This document shows, in pieces, positions 33,387 to 43,078 of a stretch of 64,000 nucleotides of DNA (positions are counted from its first letter, which is position 1; the number at the start of each line of letters is the position of its first letter). Source of the stretch: DAINBT01 sp036732785 (GTDB taxonomy: Bacteria; Planctomycetota; Phycisphaerae; Sedimentisphaerales; SM23-30); the NCBI GenBank assembly GCA_964537505.1, contig CAZICK010000004.1:11605-75604 (forward strand), read 5' to 3'. Below the pieces are notes generated by a model, which saw only the letters and a program-made list of their open reading frames with translations, had not been told where the DNA came from and ran no database searches. The position numbers and the translations under genes were made by a program.

Positions 33387-33402
33387 TGGCACAGACTTTG
33401 CA
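33387..33402 (+). promoter_or_regulatory. Sigma-54 promoter of the flgB operon
   Basis: TGGCAC at 33387-33392, five bases, TTGCA at 33398-33402, giving the GG and GC doublets with the correct 10-base interval. Transcription should begin about 33414, 58 bases before flgB. Confidence 0.85.
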
Positions 33403-33471
33403 TCGATTCTGTAAAGCGGTCTGTCTTTAGAGTCGTTTAACGCTCAGACCGAGGACGTAAGGAACGAATAA

Positions 33472-33909
33472 ATGATATTTGAAGGGTTATTAAATCGTGG
33501 TGCGCTGCCGGTATTGCAGCAGGTGATGAGCTTCACCGAGGCTCGGCATGAGGTCTTGGCCAACAATATCAGCAATCTTGATACTGTCGGCTACAAAATG
33601 AAAGACCTGCCCACTGACGAGTTCTTCCGGACGCTGGATGACGCTGTCCGCAGACGGGACGCCGCCGGCGCCGGCGCCAGCCTCGAAATGCGAGCCGGAC
33701 GACATCTGCGATGGGACCGCAATGGCAGGTTACAAGCCAAACCGGCAGAACTGGAAAACAGCAATATCCTATTCCACGACGAGAATAATCGGTTCGTGGA
33801 AAAACAAATGTCTGCCATGGCCCAAAACGCACTGCTCCACAATGTGACTGCAGAACTGCTGAGAGGGAAGTATGGTTTGCTCAAGGCTGCTATTAGCGGC
33901 AAATCGTAA
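33472..33909 (+). CDS. flgB: Flagellar proximal rod protein FlgB
   Basis: The 145-residue protein shows the rod N-terminal motif ARHEVLANNISNLDTVGYKM (about residues 24-43) and a C-terminal helix. FlgB is one of the innermost rod subunits, contacting FliE and the MS-ring. The gene is the first after the sigma-54 promoter and precedes flgC and fliE as usual. Confidence 0.93.
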   Translation: MIFEGLLNRGALPVLQQVMSFTEARHEVLANNISNLDTVGYKMKDLPTDEFFRTLDDAVRRRDAAGAGASLEMRAGRHLRWDRNGRLQAKPAELENSNILFHDENNRFVEKQMSAMAQNALLHNVTAELLRGKYGLLKAAISGKS

Positions 33910-33994
33910 CGGAATGATTGGCAAAATATGTTTTTAGATGCTGATAACATTGTTTTAACCTCGAACTTATAGTTTTGTAAAGAGTGTGATCTGA

Positions 33995-34393
33995 ATGTTT
34001 AATTCGATGGATATTTCGACTTCGGGCCTTGTTGCTCAGCGAATAAGAATGAACACTTGTGCCATGAACTTGGCCAATGTGGATACTACCAGGACTCCCG
34101 AAGGCGGTCCCTATCAGCGGCGGAGTGTGGTTTTTCAGGCAGGCATGGATGCCCGCGACAAAACCGCACAGGGCGTACACATCGCTGACATTGAAAAGCA
34201 GCCCATATTTCGAAAGGAATATGACCCGTCCCATCCCCATGCCGATAAGGACGGTTATGTAAAATTGCCCGGTATCGACATTTTTACGGAACAGCTCAAC
34301 ATGATGGAAGCTCAAAGGGCTTATGAGGCCAATATCACGGCTATTGAAGTTAGCAAGGCAATGTTAAATAGTTCCCTGAGATTGCTGGTGTAG
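33995..34393 (+). CDS. flgC: Flagellar proximal rod protein FlgC
   Basis: At 132 residues it has the typical start FNSMDISTSGLVAQRIRMNT, NLANVDTTRTPEGGPYQRR, and the C-terminal rod/hook motif EQLNMMEAQRAYEANITAIE. It follows flgB by 85 bases; a GAGTGTG stretch precedes the ATG. Confidence 0.95.
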   Translation: MFNSMDISTSGLVAQRIRMNTCAMNLANVDTTRTPEGGPYQRRSVVFQAGMDARDKTAQGVHIADIEKQPIFRKEYDPSHPHADKDGYVKLPGIDIFTEQLNMMEAQRAYEANITAIEVSKAMLNSSLRLLV

Positions 34394-34407
34394 AAAGGTA
34401 GTTGGAG

Positions 34408-34722
34408 ATGGTAGAACAATATAACCCAATTGGCGCCGGCGGACTCATGGGCCCGGGGAAGGGCCTCAGTCCTGTCCAAACCACGCAGAAAATCGATGAC
34501 GGAAGCGATTTCAAGAGCTTGCTCATGAAAAGCATCAACGAAGTCAACCGCCTGCAGAACGAAGCCGACCAGGCTACTGTCAACCTGGCCACCGGCAAAA
34601 CAGATAACATTGCCGAAGTCTTCACCGCTATCAATAAAGCCGACATTGCTTTCAGAACCCTTATGGAAATTCGCAACAAGCTTATGTCCGCTTACGAAGA
34701 AGTCAACCAAATGAGAGTATAG
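34408..34722 (+). CDS. fliE: Flagellar hook-basal body protein FliE
   Basis: The 104-residue product ends in the conserved FliE part: SINEVNRLQNEADQATVNLA, then TGKTDNIAEVFTAINKADIA, FRTLMEIRNKLMSAYEEV. FliE joins the MS-ring to the rod. The ATG at 34408 is preceded by AAAGG at 34394-34398; an in-frame TTG two codons upstream is less likely. Confidence 0.93.
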   Translation: MVEQYNPIGAGGLMGPGKGLSPVQTTQKIDDGSDFKSLLMKSINEVNRLQNEADQATVNLATGKTDNIAEVFTAINKADIAFRTLMEIRNKLMSAYEEVNQMRV

Positions 34723-34830
34723 GACAACTCGATGAGCCGCGACTGTAAAGGAGCGGATTAGTTCGTAGCCCGGGATGTTACCAGGCAAAATGAAAAAATA
34801 ATTTCAAACACTTAAGCGAGGCAATTGGAA

Positions 34831-36522
34831 ATGGAATTCCTTCGCCGACTCATACAACAAGTCAAAACACAGCTTACGGACCTTAAGACCAGTGAAAAAA
34901 TGGTGATCGCACTGCTGCTGGTCATTTTTGCCGGGGCGGTATATTGGATGGTTCAGTACGCCGCTGAGCACGAGATGGTTCCACTGCCGCAGATGTCCGC
35001 TGCTACTGAGGAACAACGCAATGTTATTATCCAGTACCTTGATACCTGGGGTGAAGAGTACCAAATTAAAGGAAATCTGATCGAGGTTCCAAAATCCCGC
35101 GAGGAAACCATCTGGGCCAGATTGGCTTCTGTCGAGGCGCTGTCTTCAGAGGCCATAGCGGGTTGGAGTAATCTGATCGAGGATACAGACATCTGGATGC
35201 CGGAAGCTTCCCGCAAGGACAAAAAAATCGTCGTACTGCAGATTGAATTGGCCAGTACCATCTCCAGATTCCCGTATGTGAACAAGGCCGACGTCTTTAT
35301 CAATACCGGCGGCAAACGACTCCTGAGCAATCAAACACCGGCCGCCTCCGCCTCTGTATGGGTCCAGACTACCGGTGATCCCAACAAGAAAAAACTCGCT
35401 TCCGCTATTGCCGCCCTTGTCAGCTCAGCCAATGACCGTATGAAACGAGAACATGTTAAGATCGTCATCGACGATACCCTGGTACCCGTGGCGCCGGAAG
35501 GAGAAGAATTCGCAAGCGACTACATTGAAATGCAGGTGACATGGGAAAAACACTATCGTAACAAAATTATCGAAGAGGCCCTGCCGACCGGGATGAACGC
35601 CCTGGTTGTAGTCGATATCAAACCACTGAATACCTCAACCCAGATAACCACCAAAAAATTCCTTGAAGAGAATCAGGGAACAGTAAGCCTGCTTGCGGAA
35701 ACGGTTGACTCGGGCCAACAATCCAAAACCCGTGATGCCTCGCAGCGGGAACCCGGTGTGGTGGGAAACATTGCTGACGCGGACCAGACCGCCGGTACCA
35801 CACAGGATGACGAAACTAATGATAGTACCACCAAGTTCGACGTCAATGCCGGCTATACCATGACCGCGGAGGAGACCCCAAGGGGCGGCATCGCCGAAGT
35901 AACCGCCGCGGTGAGCATCCCATTGTCATATTGGGAAGATATGGCCAAAAACAATGCGGGAAACGACCAGAAGCCGGACCCTGTACAAGTTGCCAATCTT
36001 GAAATACAGCAAATCCCACTAATAAAGGAACGGGTTATGCGGGCCATAGGACTGGTCGGTGAGCAATATAAAGACAATGTGGTGGTCGATTCCTATTGGG
36101 CCGGCGGCACCTCCGGCCAGCCCGGAACTATGGGAATCGCTGGTCCCGGTGGCCAGGGTACTGCCGAGGCGGGAACATCGATCACCGGCATTGCGCATCA
36201 ATACGGTAAACACGTTGCCATCTCCGCCTTGGCGATGATCTCCCTTTTTATGGTTCTCATGATGGTTCGTAAAGCTTCCGGACCTGTCAATATGACCGTA
36301 GATGAAGCTGAATCCGTGATCGGTAAAAAACCTGTAGATGTAATGGGCCTGGAAGAAACAAACCTCGTGGACGGCGAAGATTCAGGGCTGTTGGCCGGCG
36401 TGGAACTCGACTCGAAAGCCATACGCTCCCAGCAGGTGCTCCAACAGGTCAGGGCGATGGTTAATGAAACGCCCGAAGTCGCCGCCAGCCTGCTTGGAAA
36501 ATGGCTGGAGGAGGAAAACTAA
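34831..36522 (+). CDS. fliF: Flagellar MS-ring protein FliF
   Basis: The 563-residue product has two membrane helices (about residues 26-44 and 458-478), between them the YscJ/FliF-type periplasmic ring domains (KADVFINTGGKRLLSNQTPA, AASASVWVQTTG), and a cytoplasmic C-terminus (KPVDVMGLEE...EVAASLLGKWLEEEN) that binds FliG. Sequence in the ring-building motifs is divergent from enteric FliF but order and topology match. The ATG at 34831 is preferred over a TTG two codons upstream. The stop lies two bases before the fliG start. Confidence 0.92.
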   Translation: MEFLRRLIQQVKTQLTDLKTSEKMVIALLLVIFAGAVYWMVQYAAEHEMVPLPQMSAATEEQRNVIIQYLDTWGEEYQIKGNLIEVPKSREETIWARLASVEALSSEAIAGWSNLIEDTDIWMPEASRKDKKIVVLQIELASTISRFPYVNKADVFINTGGKRLLSNQTPAASASVWVQTTGDPNKKKLASAIAALVSSANDRMKREHVKIVIDDTLVPVAPEGEEFASDYIEMQVTWEKHYRNKIIEEALPTGMNALVVVDIKPLNTSTQITTKKFLEENQGTVSLLAETVDSGQQSKTRDASQREPGVVGNIADADQTAGTTQDDETNDSTTKFDVNAGYTMTAEETPRGGIAEVTAAVSIPLSYWEDMAKNNAGNDQKPDPVQVANLEIQQIPLIKERVMRAIGLVGEQYKDNVVVDSYWAGGTSGQPGTMGIAGPGGQGTAEAGTSITGIAHQYGKHVAISALAMISLFMVLMMVRKASGPVNMTVDEAESVIGKKPVDVMGLEETNLVDGEDSGLLAGVELDSKAIRSQQVLQQVRAMVNETPEVAASLLGKWLEEEN

Positions 36523-36524
36523 AT

Positions 36525-37547
36525 ATGATGGTAGAACAAACTGGAGTTCAAGTATCAGGCTTGCGTAAGGCCGCCATTATCCTGGTCTCATTGGGAGAAG
36601 AAATTGCCGCCTCTGTGATCGGGAGAATGGGCAGGGACCAGATTGAAAGTATCTCCCGAGAACTGGCCGCTCTGAAAAATTTGACCCCAAGAGAGCAGGA
36701 CAACGTTCTCGAAGAATTCTATAACCTCGCCATAGCCCATAAATATATAGAACAGGGCGGACTGTCCTATGCCAGGTCAATACTGGAAAAAAGCCTCTCT
36801 CCCGCCGAGGCGGCCGAGATTATAAACCAGGTCACACAAGCCATTCAGCAGGCCCCATTCCAGTTCCTGCAAAAGGCCGAGGCGGAGAACGTTCTGACCT
36901 TTATTCAGGACGAACACCCACAGACCATCGCCCTGATTCTTGCACACATGGGCCCAGAGAAGTCCGCCGAAATACTCACCGGGCTGCCACAGCAGAAACA
37001 GTCCGAGGTCATCAAACGCATCGCCTCGATGGATCAAACCAACCCTGAAGTTATACGCGAAGTCGAAAAAGGACTGGAAACCCGGCTGAGCGATATCGTC
37101 TCTCAAACCTTCGACAAGGCAGGGGGCGTCGAAGCGGCCGCCAGTATCCTTAATCTGAGCGATCGCTCTACCGAAAAAAGCATACTCGAAAGCCTCGAAA
37201 CAGACGATCCAGATCTCGTCGAACAGATCAGAAGACTTATGTTTGTCTTTGAGGATATTATGCTGGTCAATGATAAGGGTATTCAGGCGGTTATGAAGGA
37301 AGTTGATAACGACGAATTGGCACTGTCGCTCAAAACCGCCAGTGACGAACTAAAAGAAAAAATATTCAGTAATATGTCGGAACGGGCCGCACAATTGATC
37401 AGGGAAGATATGGAGTACATGGGGCCCGTTCGATTGAGCGATGTGGAAAGCGCTCAGCAAAAAATTGTCGATATTGTCCGACGTCTCGAAGATGCCGGCG
37501 AGATATTTGTTTCCGGCCGCGGAGGCGAATCGGAACTGGTAGTTTAA
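36525..37547 (+). CDS. fliG: Flagellar motor switch protein FliG
   Basis: FliG transmits torque from the stator. The 340-residue product shows the N-terminal FliF-binding part (LRKAAIILVSLGEEIAASVI), the armadillo middle part with EHPQTIALILAHMGPEKSAE, and the C-terminal torque helix region (LSERAAQLIREDMEYMGPVR is present as MSERAAQLIREDMEYMGPVR). Start at 36525 follows GGAGGAGG (36507-36514), which lies within the end of fliF; an in-frame ATG at 36501 would overlap fliF and include the ribosome site itself. Confidence 0.96.
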   Translation: MMVEQTGVQVSGLRKAAIILVSLGEEIAASVIGRMGRDQIESISRELAALKNLTPREQDNVLEEFYNLAIAHKYIEQGGLSYARSILEKSLSPAEAAEIINQVTQAIQQAPFQFLQKAEAENVLTFIQDEHPQTIALILAHMGPEKSAEILTGLPQQKQSEVIKRIASMDQTNPEVIREVEKGLETRLSDIVSQTFDKAGGVEAAASILNLSDRSTEKSILESLETDDPDLVEQIRRLMFVFEDIMLVNDKGIQAVMKEVDNDELALSLKTASDELKEKIFSNMSERAAQLIREDMEYMGPVRLSDVESAQQKIVDIVRRLEDAGEIFVSGRGGESELVV

Positions 37548-37582
37548 GCCGGGCACGATAATGTCTGAACATTTAGCGCTAC

Positions 37583-38401
37583 TTGACAAATGAGCTTGAC
37601 GAAATTGTTGGGCCCTTTGAAAGGCAGTTGATTATGGTGTTGATGAAGGCCGCAGAATTCGCGAAAAAAGGTGATAACAAGGAGATATTCAGCCTTCGTG
37701 ATGTCGCTGACGAAGCACGCCAGATTATCGAGACCGCCAGGAACGAATATGACCGGTTGCTGATCGAGGCACAGACTGACATCCAACGACAACTCGAGCA
37801 GGCCGCAGAAAAAGGCTATCAGCAGGGTTACCGGGAAGGACTCGACAAGGGACAACAGGAAGGACTCCGGCAGGCCCTGACCGAAGCACGCCAAAGATTT
37901 GCCGAAAATAGTGCCGAAACGATCGATGCCCTCAAAAGCGTATTACAGTATTTTGACCAGGCAAAAGAAAACCTGCTCTGGCAGGCCGAACAGGAAACCG
38001 TCGCCCTGGCCCTGGCCATCGCCGAAAAAGTAGTCAAACAAACCATTACGAAAAACGCCCACAATGCTGAAATTACCATTGCCAACGTCAAAGCAGCCCT
38101 CGAACTGGTCGTTCGAAATACCGATGTGACTGTTATGGTCAACCCCGAGAATCTCAAACACCTGGAAGAATTGGCAGGTAAAACTGAAACCGCCTTAGGT
38201 AATTTTACCAGTATTAAATTCGAAGCGGACCGGCAAATCGCGCCCGGCGGATGTAAGGTGGCCACCGAAAAGGGGCGCATTGACGGACAACTTGATACGC
38301 AGATAGCACGCATCGCCGCGGAACTGCTGATGACCACGGATGAAGTTGAATCTCAGAAAAATGATTTGCTCTCCCCCGATGTGAAATCAGGGGACGATTG
38401 A
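37583..38401 (+). CDS. fliH: Flagellar assembly protein FliH
   Basis: The 272-residue protein has a charged coiled coil (about 40-110, including a GYQQGYREGLDKGQQEGLRQ stretch with glycine repeats typical of FliH) and a C-terminal V-ATPase E-subunit-like domain (NVKAALELVVRNTDVTVMVN, APGGCKVATEKGRIDGQLDT). FliH regulates the FliI ATPase. Start is uncertain: a TTG at 37583 gives the longest form; ATG codons at 37634 and 37643 are alternatives. Neither has a strong ribosome site. It precedes fliI by 9 bases. Confidence 0.9.
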   Translation: MTNELDEIVGPFERQLIMVLMKAAEFAKKGDNKEIFSLRDVADEARQIIETARNEYDRLLIEAQTDIQRQLEQAAEKGYQQGYREGLDKGQQEGLRQALTEARQRFAENSAETIDALKSVLQYFDQAKENLLWQAEQETVALALAIAEKVVKQTITKNAHNAEITIANVKAALELVVRNTDVTVMVNPENLKHLEELAGKTETALGNFTSIKFEADRQIAPGGCKVATEKGRIDGQLDTQIARIAAELLMTTDEVESQKNDLLSPDVKSGDD

Positions 38402-38410
38402 CCGAAAAAC

Positions 38411-39853
38411 ATGACCCAAAAAACCAACAACAATCTGCAGTACAGAATCGATGCCCTTGGATATTCGATGCCTATGGAAATTCGCGGACGAATTTCCGGA
38501 ATGACCGGCCTGACCGTTGAGGTCTGTGATTTTGCCGCGCCCGTCGGCGCACAGTGTCATATCACTACCCGACACGGACCGGTTATACCTGCCGAGGTGA
38601 TCGGATTCCGAGGCGAAGTCTCGGTTCTTATGCCTTTGGCTGAAATGATCGGCATTGCCTGTGGCGACTGGGTTACTTGTTTGCAGGCCCGTGCCTTTGT
38701 CCCGGTCGGCCCCAACCTGTTAGGACGAGTAATAAACGGATGTGGCGAACCTATCGACGGCAAAGGACCGTTGCTCTGTCAGACACGTCGCCCCGTGATC
38801 GCCGAATCACTCCAGCCGCTCAACCGGGTTCGCATCGATGCCCCCATCGGTACCGGCATCCGGGCACTTGACGCCATGATGACTTGTGGTCAGGGACAGC
38901 GAATGGGAGTTTTCAGCGGTCCGGGTGTAGGCAAAAGTATATTGCTGGGCATGATCGCACGTTATACCTCCGCGGATGTCAACGTTATTGGCCTGATAGG
39001 CGAACGTGGCCGTGAAGTGCGGGAGTTCCTCGAAAAAGACCTCGGCCCTGAAGGGTTAGCTCGTTCGGTGGTAGTGGTTAGTACTTCAGACGAGCCGGCG
39101 CCCATCCGCATACGGGCCGCTTTTATTGCTACTACTATTGCCGAATACTTCCGTGATCAAAACAAAGACGTATTGCTGCTGATGGATTCGATCACTCGAG
39201 TTGCCATGGCTCAACGACAAATAGGCCTTGCTTTGGGTGAGCCGCCGGCCACCAGGGGCTTTACGCCAAGTGTCTTTGCCCTCTTGCCAAAACTACTGGA
39301 ACGTAGTGGCCGCAGTCAAAATGGCAGCATTACCGGCTTTTATGCCGTGCTTGTTGAGGGGGACGACCTGAGCGAACCAATTTCCGATGCTATACGTGGC
39401 ATACTGGACGGACATCTATGGCTTTCACGTGACTTGGCCAATCGCGGCCATTATCCGGCTATTGATATACTGGAAAGCATCAGCCGGGTAATGCCCGACA
39501 TCATTGACCAACAGCATTCGCAGGCGGCACGATTGATCGTGCAGCTTACCGCCGTTTATCGTGACATTGAAGACCTCGTAAACATTGGCGCTTACGCCGC
39601 CGGCACCAATCCCGAATATGACCTGGCACTACGGGCGCGTCCTGAAATAAATGAATTCCTGCAGCAGAAAATAACGGAAGGCATTGGTCTTGACCAGGCG
39701 ATCTCGACCTTGAAAAAATTGGCAGCCCAAATCGCCGACACCCCCAACGCCGAAAAAACCAATGCCAAAACAACGCGTTTCCCGAACAATGCCAACCACT
39801 CGCCAAGCCGGCAGGTTTCTGCCGGACTGAAAAAAACAATGGCTCGAACATAG
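38411..39853 (+). CDS. fliI: Flagellum-specific ATPase FliI
   Basis: The 480-residue ATPase of the flagellar export gate has Walker A GPGVGKSILL (Gly170-Ser176 region), Walker B VLLLMDSITRVAMAQRQIGL, and the conserved GEPPATRGFTPSVF segment of the F1/FliI family. The C-terminus carries an extra basic, Asn-rich tail (about 455-480). Start ATG lies 9 bases after fliH. Confidence 0.96.
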   Translation: MTQKTNNNLQYRIDALGYSMPMEIRGRISGMTGLTVEVCDFAAPVGAQCHITTRHGPVIPAEVIGFRGEVSVLMPLAEMIGIACGDWVTCLQARAFVPVGPNLLGRVINGCGEPIDGKGPLLCQTRRPVIAESLQPLNRVRIDAPIGTGIRALDAMMTCGQGQRMGVFSGPGVGKSILLGMIARYTSADVNVIGLIGERGREVREFLEKDLGPEGLARSVVVVSTSDEPAPIRIRAAFIATTIAEYFRDQNKDVLLLMDSITRVAMAQRQIGLALGEPPATRGFTPSVFALLPKLLERSGRSQNGSITGFYAVLVEGDDLSEPISDAIRGILDGHLWLSRDLANRGHYPAIDILESISRVMPDIIDQQHSQAARLIVQLTAVYRDIEDLVNIGAYAAGTNPEYDLALRARPEINEFLQQKITEGIGLDQAISTLKKLAAQIADTPNAEKTNAKTTRFPNNANHSPSRQVSAGLKKTMART

Positions 39854-40001
39854 TAAAAACATGACAGAAACATGATGAAAAGTGATACAAAACAGTAAAG
39901 AAACATCGCAGATGTAGCACAAAAACAATACAAAACAGCAAAGAAATCTAAGAAAAATCGCGGAAATCCGCGGAAATTTCACGAAAATAAAGTACAAAAC
40001 A
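39854..40001 (+). repeat. A-rich spacer with short tandem motifs between fliI and fliJ
   Basis: The 148 bases are strongly purine-rich on the plus strand. ATACAAAACAG(T/C)AAAGAAA occurs twice (near 39880 and 39928), TACAAAAC once more at 39992, and GCGGAAAT twice near 39960. On the opposite strand it gives a long low-complexity frame that is not a gene. Role unknown. Confidence 0.5.
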
Positions 40002-40454
40002 ATGAAAAAATTCCAGTTCCGATTACAAACAATATTGAAATTGCGACGGCAGCAGGAGGACCAGAAAAAACGCGACGTCGGTCTTCTGGTCAGCCAAATC
40101 AACGAATACCAGCGCCAGGCACTGGAAATGGCGCAAATCATTAAAGAGCAGGGATATATCCTCAAAGAACATATTCAGGGCGATGTGGATGTAAGTTGGA
40201 TCGCCGGTTATCAGGGATATATCAATTATTTACGGCAGTCCATCGCCGAAAAAATCAACAGCGTTACACAGGTGCAACCGCAGTTGAATCAGGCCCGGCG
40301 GGCACTGGCCGAAGCGGCCAAGCAAACAAAAATTCTTGAAAAACTCGAAGAAAAACTCAGAAACCGTCACGAAGAACGCCTCAAGAAAATGGAGGCGCGC
40401 GAAATAGACGAAATCGGCAACAATGCTTTTCTGCGTTCCCGCAGATTGGCGTAA
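40002..40454 (+). CDS. fliJ: Flagellar export protein FliJ
   Basis: A 150-residue coiled-coil protein beginning KKFQFRLQTILKLRRQQEDQ, the standard FliJ opening, with charged heptads to the end (EEKLRNRHEERLKKMEAREI). FliJ is the central stalk of the FliH-FliI complex. Position after fliI is standard. Confidence 0.9.
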   Translation: MKKFQFRLQTILKLRRQQEDQKKRDVGLLVSQINEYQRQALEMAQIIKEQGYILKEHIQGDVDVSWIAGYQGYINYLRQSIAEKINSVTQVQPQLNQARRALAEAAKQTKILEKLEEKLRNRHEERLKKMEAREIDEIGNNAFLRSRRLA

Positions 40455-40547
40455 GAAAATGAGAGGTCTTTAACCTAAAGGCCTGCAAATAGTTATATGA
40501 ACGAAAATTTCATAAGTTGGCAGATTGTAACAGGTAAACACTGAATT

Positions 40548-41201
40548 ATGGGCAGAACGATACTTACAATTTTGGCAATTGCAGTGATTTTGCACTGTCT
40601 GGCGATGGTTGGTCTTCTGGGCTACGGGGCTGCCACGGGTCGTTTTGATCAGGAAAAAAGGCAGCAGTATCTGGCGACCTGGCGTGGCGAAAAGCTGGTG
40701 CCGCCTCCTGCGGAAGTGGAGATCAAGCAAGAGGAAGAAAGCCCCCAGGATGCCGGTGCCAAGATACTGGCTGCTCAACTGGAAACGGAGGTTCTCAGCC
40801 TGGAAATCCAACAGTATATCCAACAGCTTCGCAATCAAAAAAACACTGTTGTCGCCGCTCAGGCCAAGTTTCAGGATGATATCAAAGAGTTCCAGGACGC
40901 ACAGGAGAAGTTCACCATGCTCGTGGCTGAGCACAACAAAAAGGCCCAGGAAGAAGGTTTCCGCAAGGCACTCAAAAATTACGAAAACATGAAAGCCGAT
41001 TTGGTCAAAGATGATTTTATGAGTCTGGATGAAGATACCGTAGTCCGCTATCTGGCAGCTATGAAGCCCTACAATGCTACGAAGATTCTGGAGAAGTTTG
41101 CGGCTCCTACGGAACAGACTACACGTGTCCGATTAGTAGAAAAGCTCAAACAGCACGGTGTAATCGATTTGGATAACAACAATAAATTCAGTAAGAAATG
41201 A
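40548..41201 (+). CDS. MotE-like flagellar protein with MgtE-N-type domain
   Basis: The 217-residue product has one N-terminal membrane helix (about residues 4-27), a periplasmic or cytoplasmic coiled coil (about 68-135) and a C-terminal helical domain (DFMSLDEDTVVRYLAAMKPY, then NATKILEKFAAP) resembling the MgtE intracellular N domain. This fits MotE, described in Sinorhizobium as a chaperone for MotC, and similar proteins found between fliJ and fliK in many phyla. The exact role here is inferred. Confidence 0.75.
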   Translation: MGRTILTILAIAVILHCLAMVGLLGYGAATGRFDQEKRQQYLATWRGEKLVPPPAEVEIKQEEESPQDAGAKILAAQLETEVLSLEIQQYIQQLRNQKNTVVAAQAKFQDDIKEFQDAQEKFTMLVAEHNKKAQEEGFRKALKNYENMKADLVKDDFMSLDEDTVVRYLAAMKPYNATKILEKFAAPTEQTTRVRLVEKLKQHGVIDLDNNNKFSKK

Positions 41202-41267
41202 TTTGCGAAGGAAAAAACACGTGGGGCAAAGTTCCACGGTAAACCCGATAGTCAAGTAGTAATTATC

Positions 41268-43040
41268 ATGATAAAAGGCGTAAAACTGACAACACCAAAC
41301 AATAATGACATGTTCTCATTGCGGAACGTCAAGCATACCGATACCGGTTCGTTCGGGTTGCTTTTTGATGTGGTTCGTCACGAGGCGGCCGAGGTTCGCC
41401 CAGGTGGTTTTCGTGATTTTCAGGACCGCTCGCGTGATCGCTTGAGCGCCTATGACGCGGATCGGGGTTCATTTGTCGCCGAGAGGCAACGTAAAGATCG
41501 TTACCTTCCTGTTGATAAGCCCGTTTCGCCGGAGGACCGTCGTTTACCGGTAGAATCTGTTCCGCGGGAAGATGTCAGTGCCCATGAGCCGATGCAAAAT
41601 CAGCCTGCGGAGGATGAAACACCTCCCAGTGAAACAAAGGTATCAGATCAGCCGGATGGATGTGATGTTCAGGACGGTTTGGCGGGTGAAAATGACAACC
41701 AGCAGGTTGCAACTGATGAGGATACTTCGGTTCCGAGCGGCGACGATTCCTCCGAGACGGGTTCTGACGGTGATAATGAGGACGAGAGCGTGTTTCAAGG
41801 ATTGCCCGAACAGATGATGTTGAACGCTCTGGCCGATCAATTAGGTTCTGCCCTTGTCCGTGAGCAGGTTTCCGGCGCGGGAGGGACGAACCATGAAGCG
41901 GGCGATCAAACTGTCGATCCGCAAAAGCAAGGTCAGGATACCCAGGTAATCAAAGCTGCGGTCCGGCAGATTAGCCCTGCCGACGAATCCTCGCGAAACG
42001 TTCAAAAAGGTGAAACTGTAAGTATTGCCCCCAAGAATGAAGCAAGTCAAGATGAGGTAAAACTCTCACTTGCCGGCGAGGGGCAGACAGACGATGATGG
42101 ACCTGTCTCTACCGAAGGGAAGGAAAGATATGAGAATACGGCGTTACCTAAGAAAGTAGTCGTATTGTCGGTGCCCGAGCCATCCCAAGGCACGGATCAA
42201 AAAACAAATATCGATGATTCAGGTCGGATCGTTTTGCCCGACGATTTCAACGAGTCTTCGAGAATGGATAAAGATAATCTCAAGCGTACGGCTCAGGCTG
42301 CCAAGCAGTCATCGCCACTGCCGGCTGAGCCGGTTACGGTTGCACTCCAGTCTGATACGAGCCGTTTTGGTCAGTCAAATGCCAATAGTGAGCACAAAAG
42401 CAATAACGGGCAGTTTGACATTTCGGGTCAGGGCAATGTCAAAATCTCCGCAGAAAAGCCTGCGAACATCCAGAATGTCCTTGGTGTCGAGAAGGCGGCG
42501 GATTCGATCGATATGCAGCAGAACGTGGACCGCGTTGTCAAGGCGGCCCGTGCGATTGTTAATCGCGGCGCTTCGACGATTCAACTGCGTCTGGAGCCGC
42601 CGGATCTGGGTAACTTGCGTATTGAGATAAAGCATGGTGCTAATGGTTTGAGCTTGCAGTTGCAGGCCACCAACCACCGTGCCCACCAGCTTCTTCAGCA
42701 AAGCAGCGGCGAATTGCGTGCGGCCCTGGAAGCCCAGGGGTTCCAGACCAACCGGATCGATGTACAGTTGCGGCTGGACCTGCGTAACGATCAGGCATCC
42801 CAGCAGGATCAGGGCCGGTTTGACCATCAGAACGATCAGGGTTTCCATGAACAGTTTCAACAGTCTCATGACCAGCAATCACATCGTGATGACGACGGGG
42901 CTGATTACAACAAATTTTCTGTGGCGACGGATTCGATGACCGAAGCTACCGAGTCTTTCTCTGAACCGGCTGGGCCGGTGGGGTCCGCTCAAGGAAAATG
43001 GCAGGAAATGAAGTTTGGCAAATTGGATTTGAAGGTTTGA
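41268..43040 (+). CDS. fliK: Flagellar hook-length control protein FliK
   Basis: The 590-residue protein has a long hydrophilic, Asp/Glu/Ser/Gln-rich N-terminal ruler region and a C-terminal Flg_hook domain (about 430-510: STIQLRLEPPDLGNLRIEIK, then LQLQATNHRAHQLLQQSSGE). The tail is Gln/His/Asp-rich. FliK measures hook length and switches export specificity; it is longer than the enteric 405 residues, as is common. It precedes flgD and flgE. Confidence 0.9.
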   Translation: MIKGVKLTTPNNNDMFSLRNVKHTDTGSFGLLFDVVRHEAAEVRPGGFRDFQDRSRDRLSAYDADRGSFVAERQRKDRYLPVDKPVSPEDRRLPVESVPREDVSAHEPMQNQPAEDETPPSETKVSDQPDGCDVQDGLAGENDNQQVATDEDTSVPSGDDSSETGSDGDNEDESVFQGLPEQMMLNALADQLGSALVREQVSGAGGTNHEAGDQTVDPQKQGQDTQVIKAAVRQISPADESSRNVQKGETVSIAPKNEASQDEVKLSLAGEGQTDDDGPVSTEGKERYENTALPKKVVVLSVPEPSQGTDQKTNIDDSGRIVLPDDFNESSRMDKDNLKRTAQAAKQSSPLPAEPVTVALQSDTSRFGQSNANSEHKSNNGQFDISGQGNVKISAEKPANIQNVLGVEKAADSIDMQQNVDRVVKAARAIVNRGASTIQLRLEPPDLGNLRIEIKHGANGLSLQLQATNHRAHQLLQQSSGELRAALEAQGFQTNRIDVQLRLDLRNDQASQQDQGRFDHQNDQGFHEQFQQSHDQQSHRDDDGADYNKFSVATDSMTEATESFSEPAGPVGSAQGKWQEMKFGKLDLKV

Positions 43041-43078
43041 AATATTATCGATTCAATTGGTGTTAAGGAGTTTTTTTT

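Noticed and set aside
33220..33414. Small plus-strand frame before flgB
   Set aside because: Overlaps the sigma-54 promoter and lacks a ribosome site.
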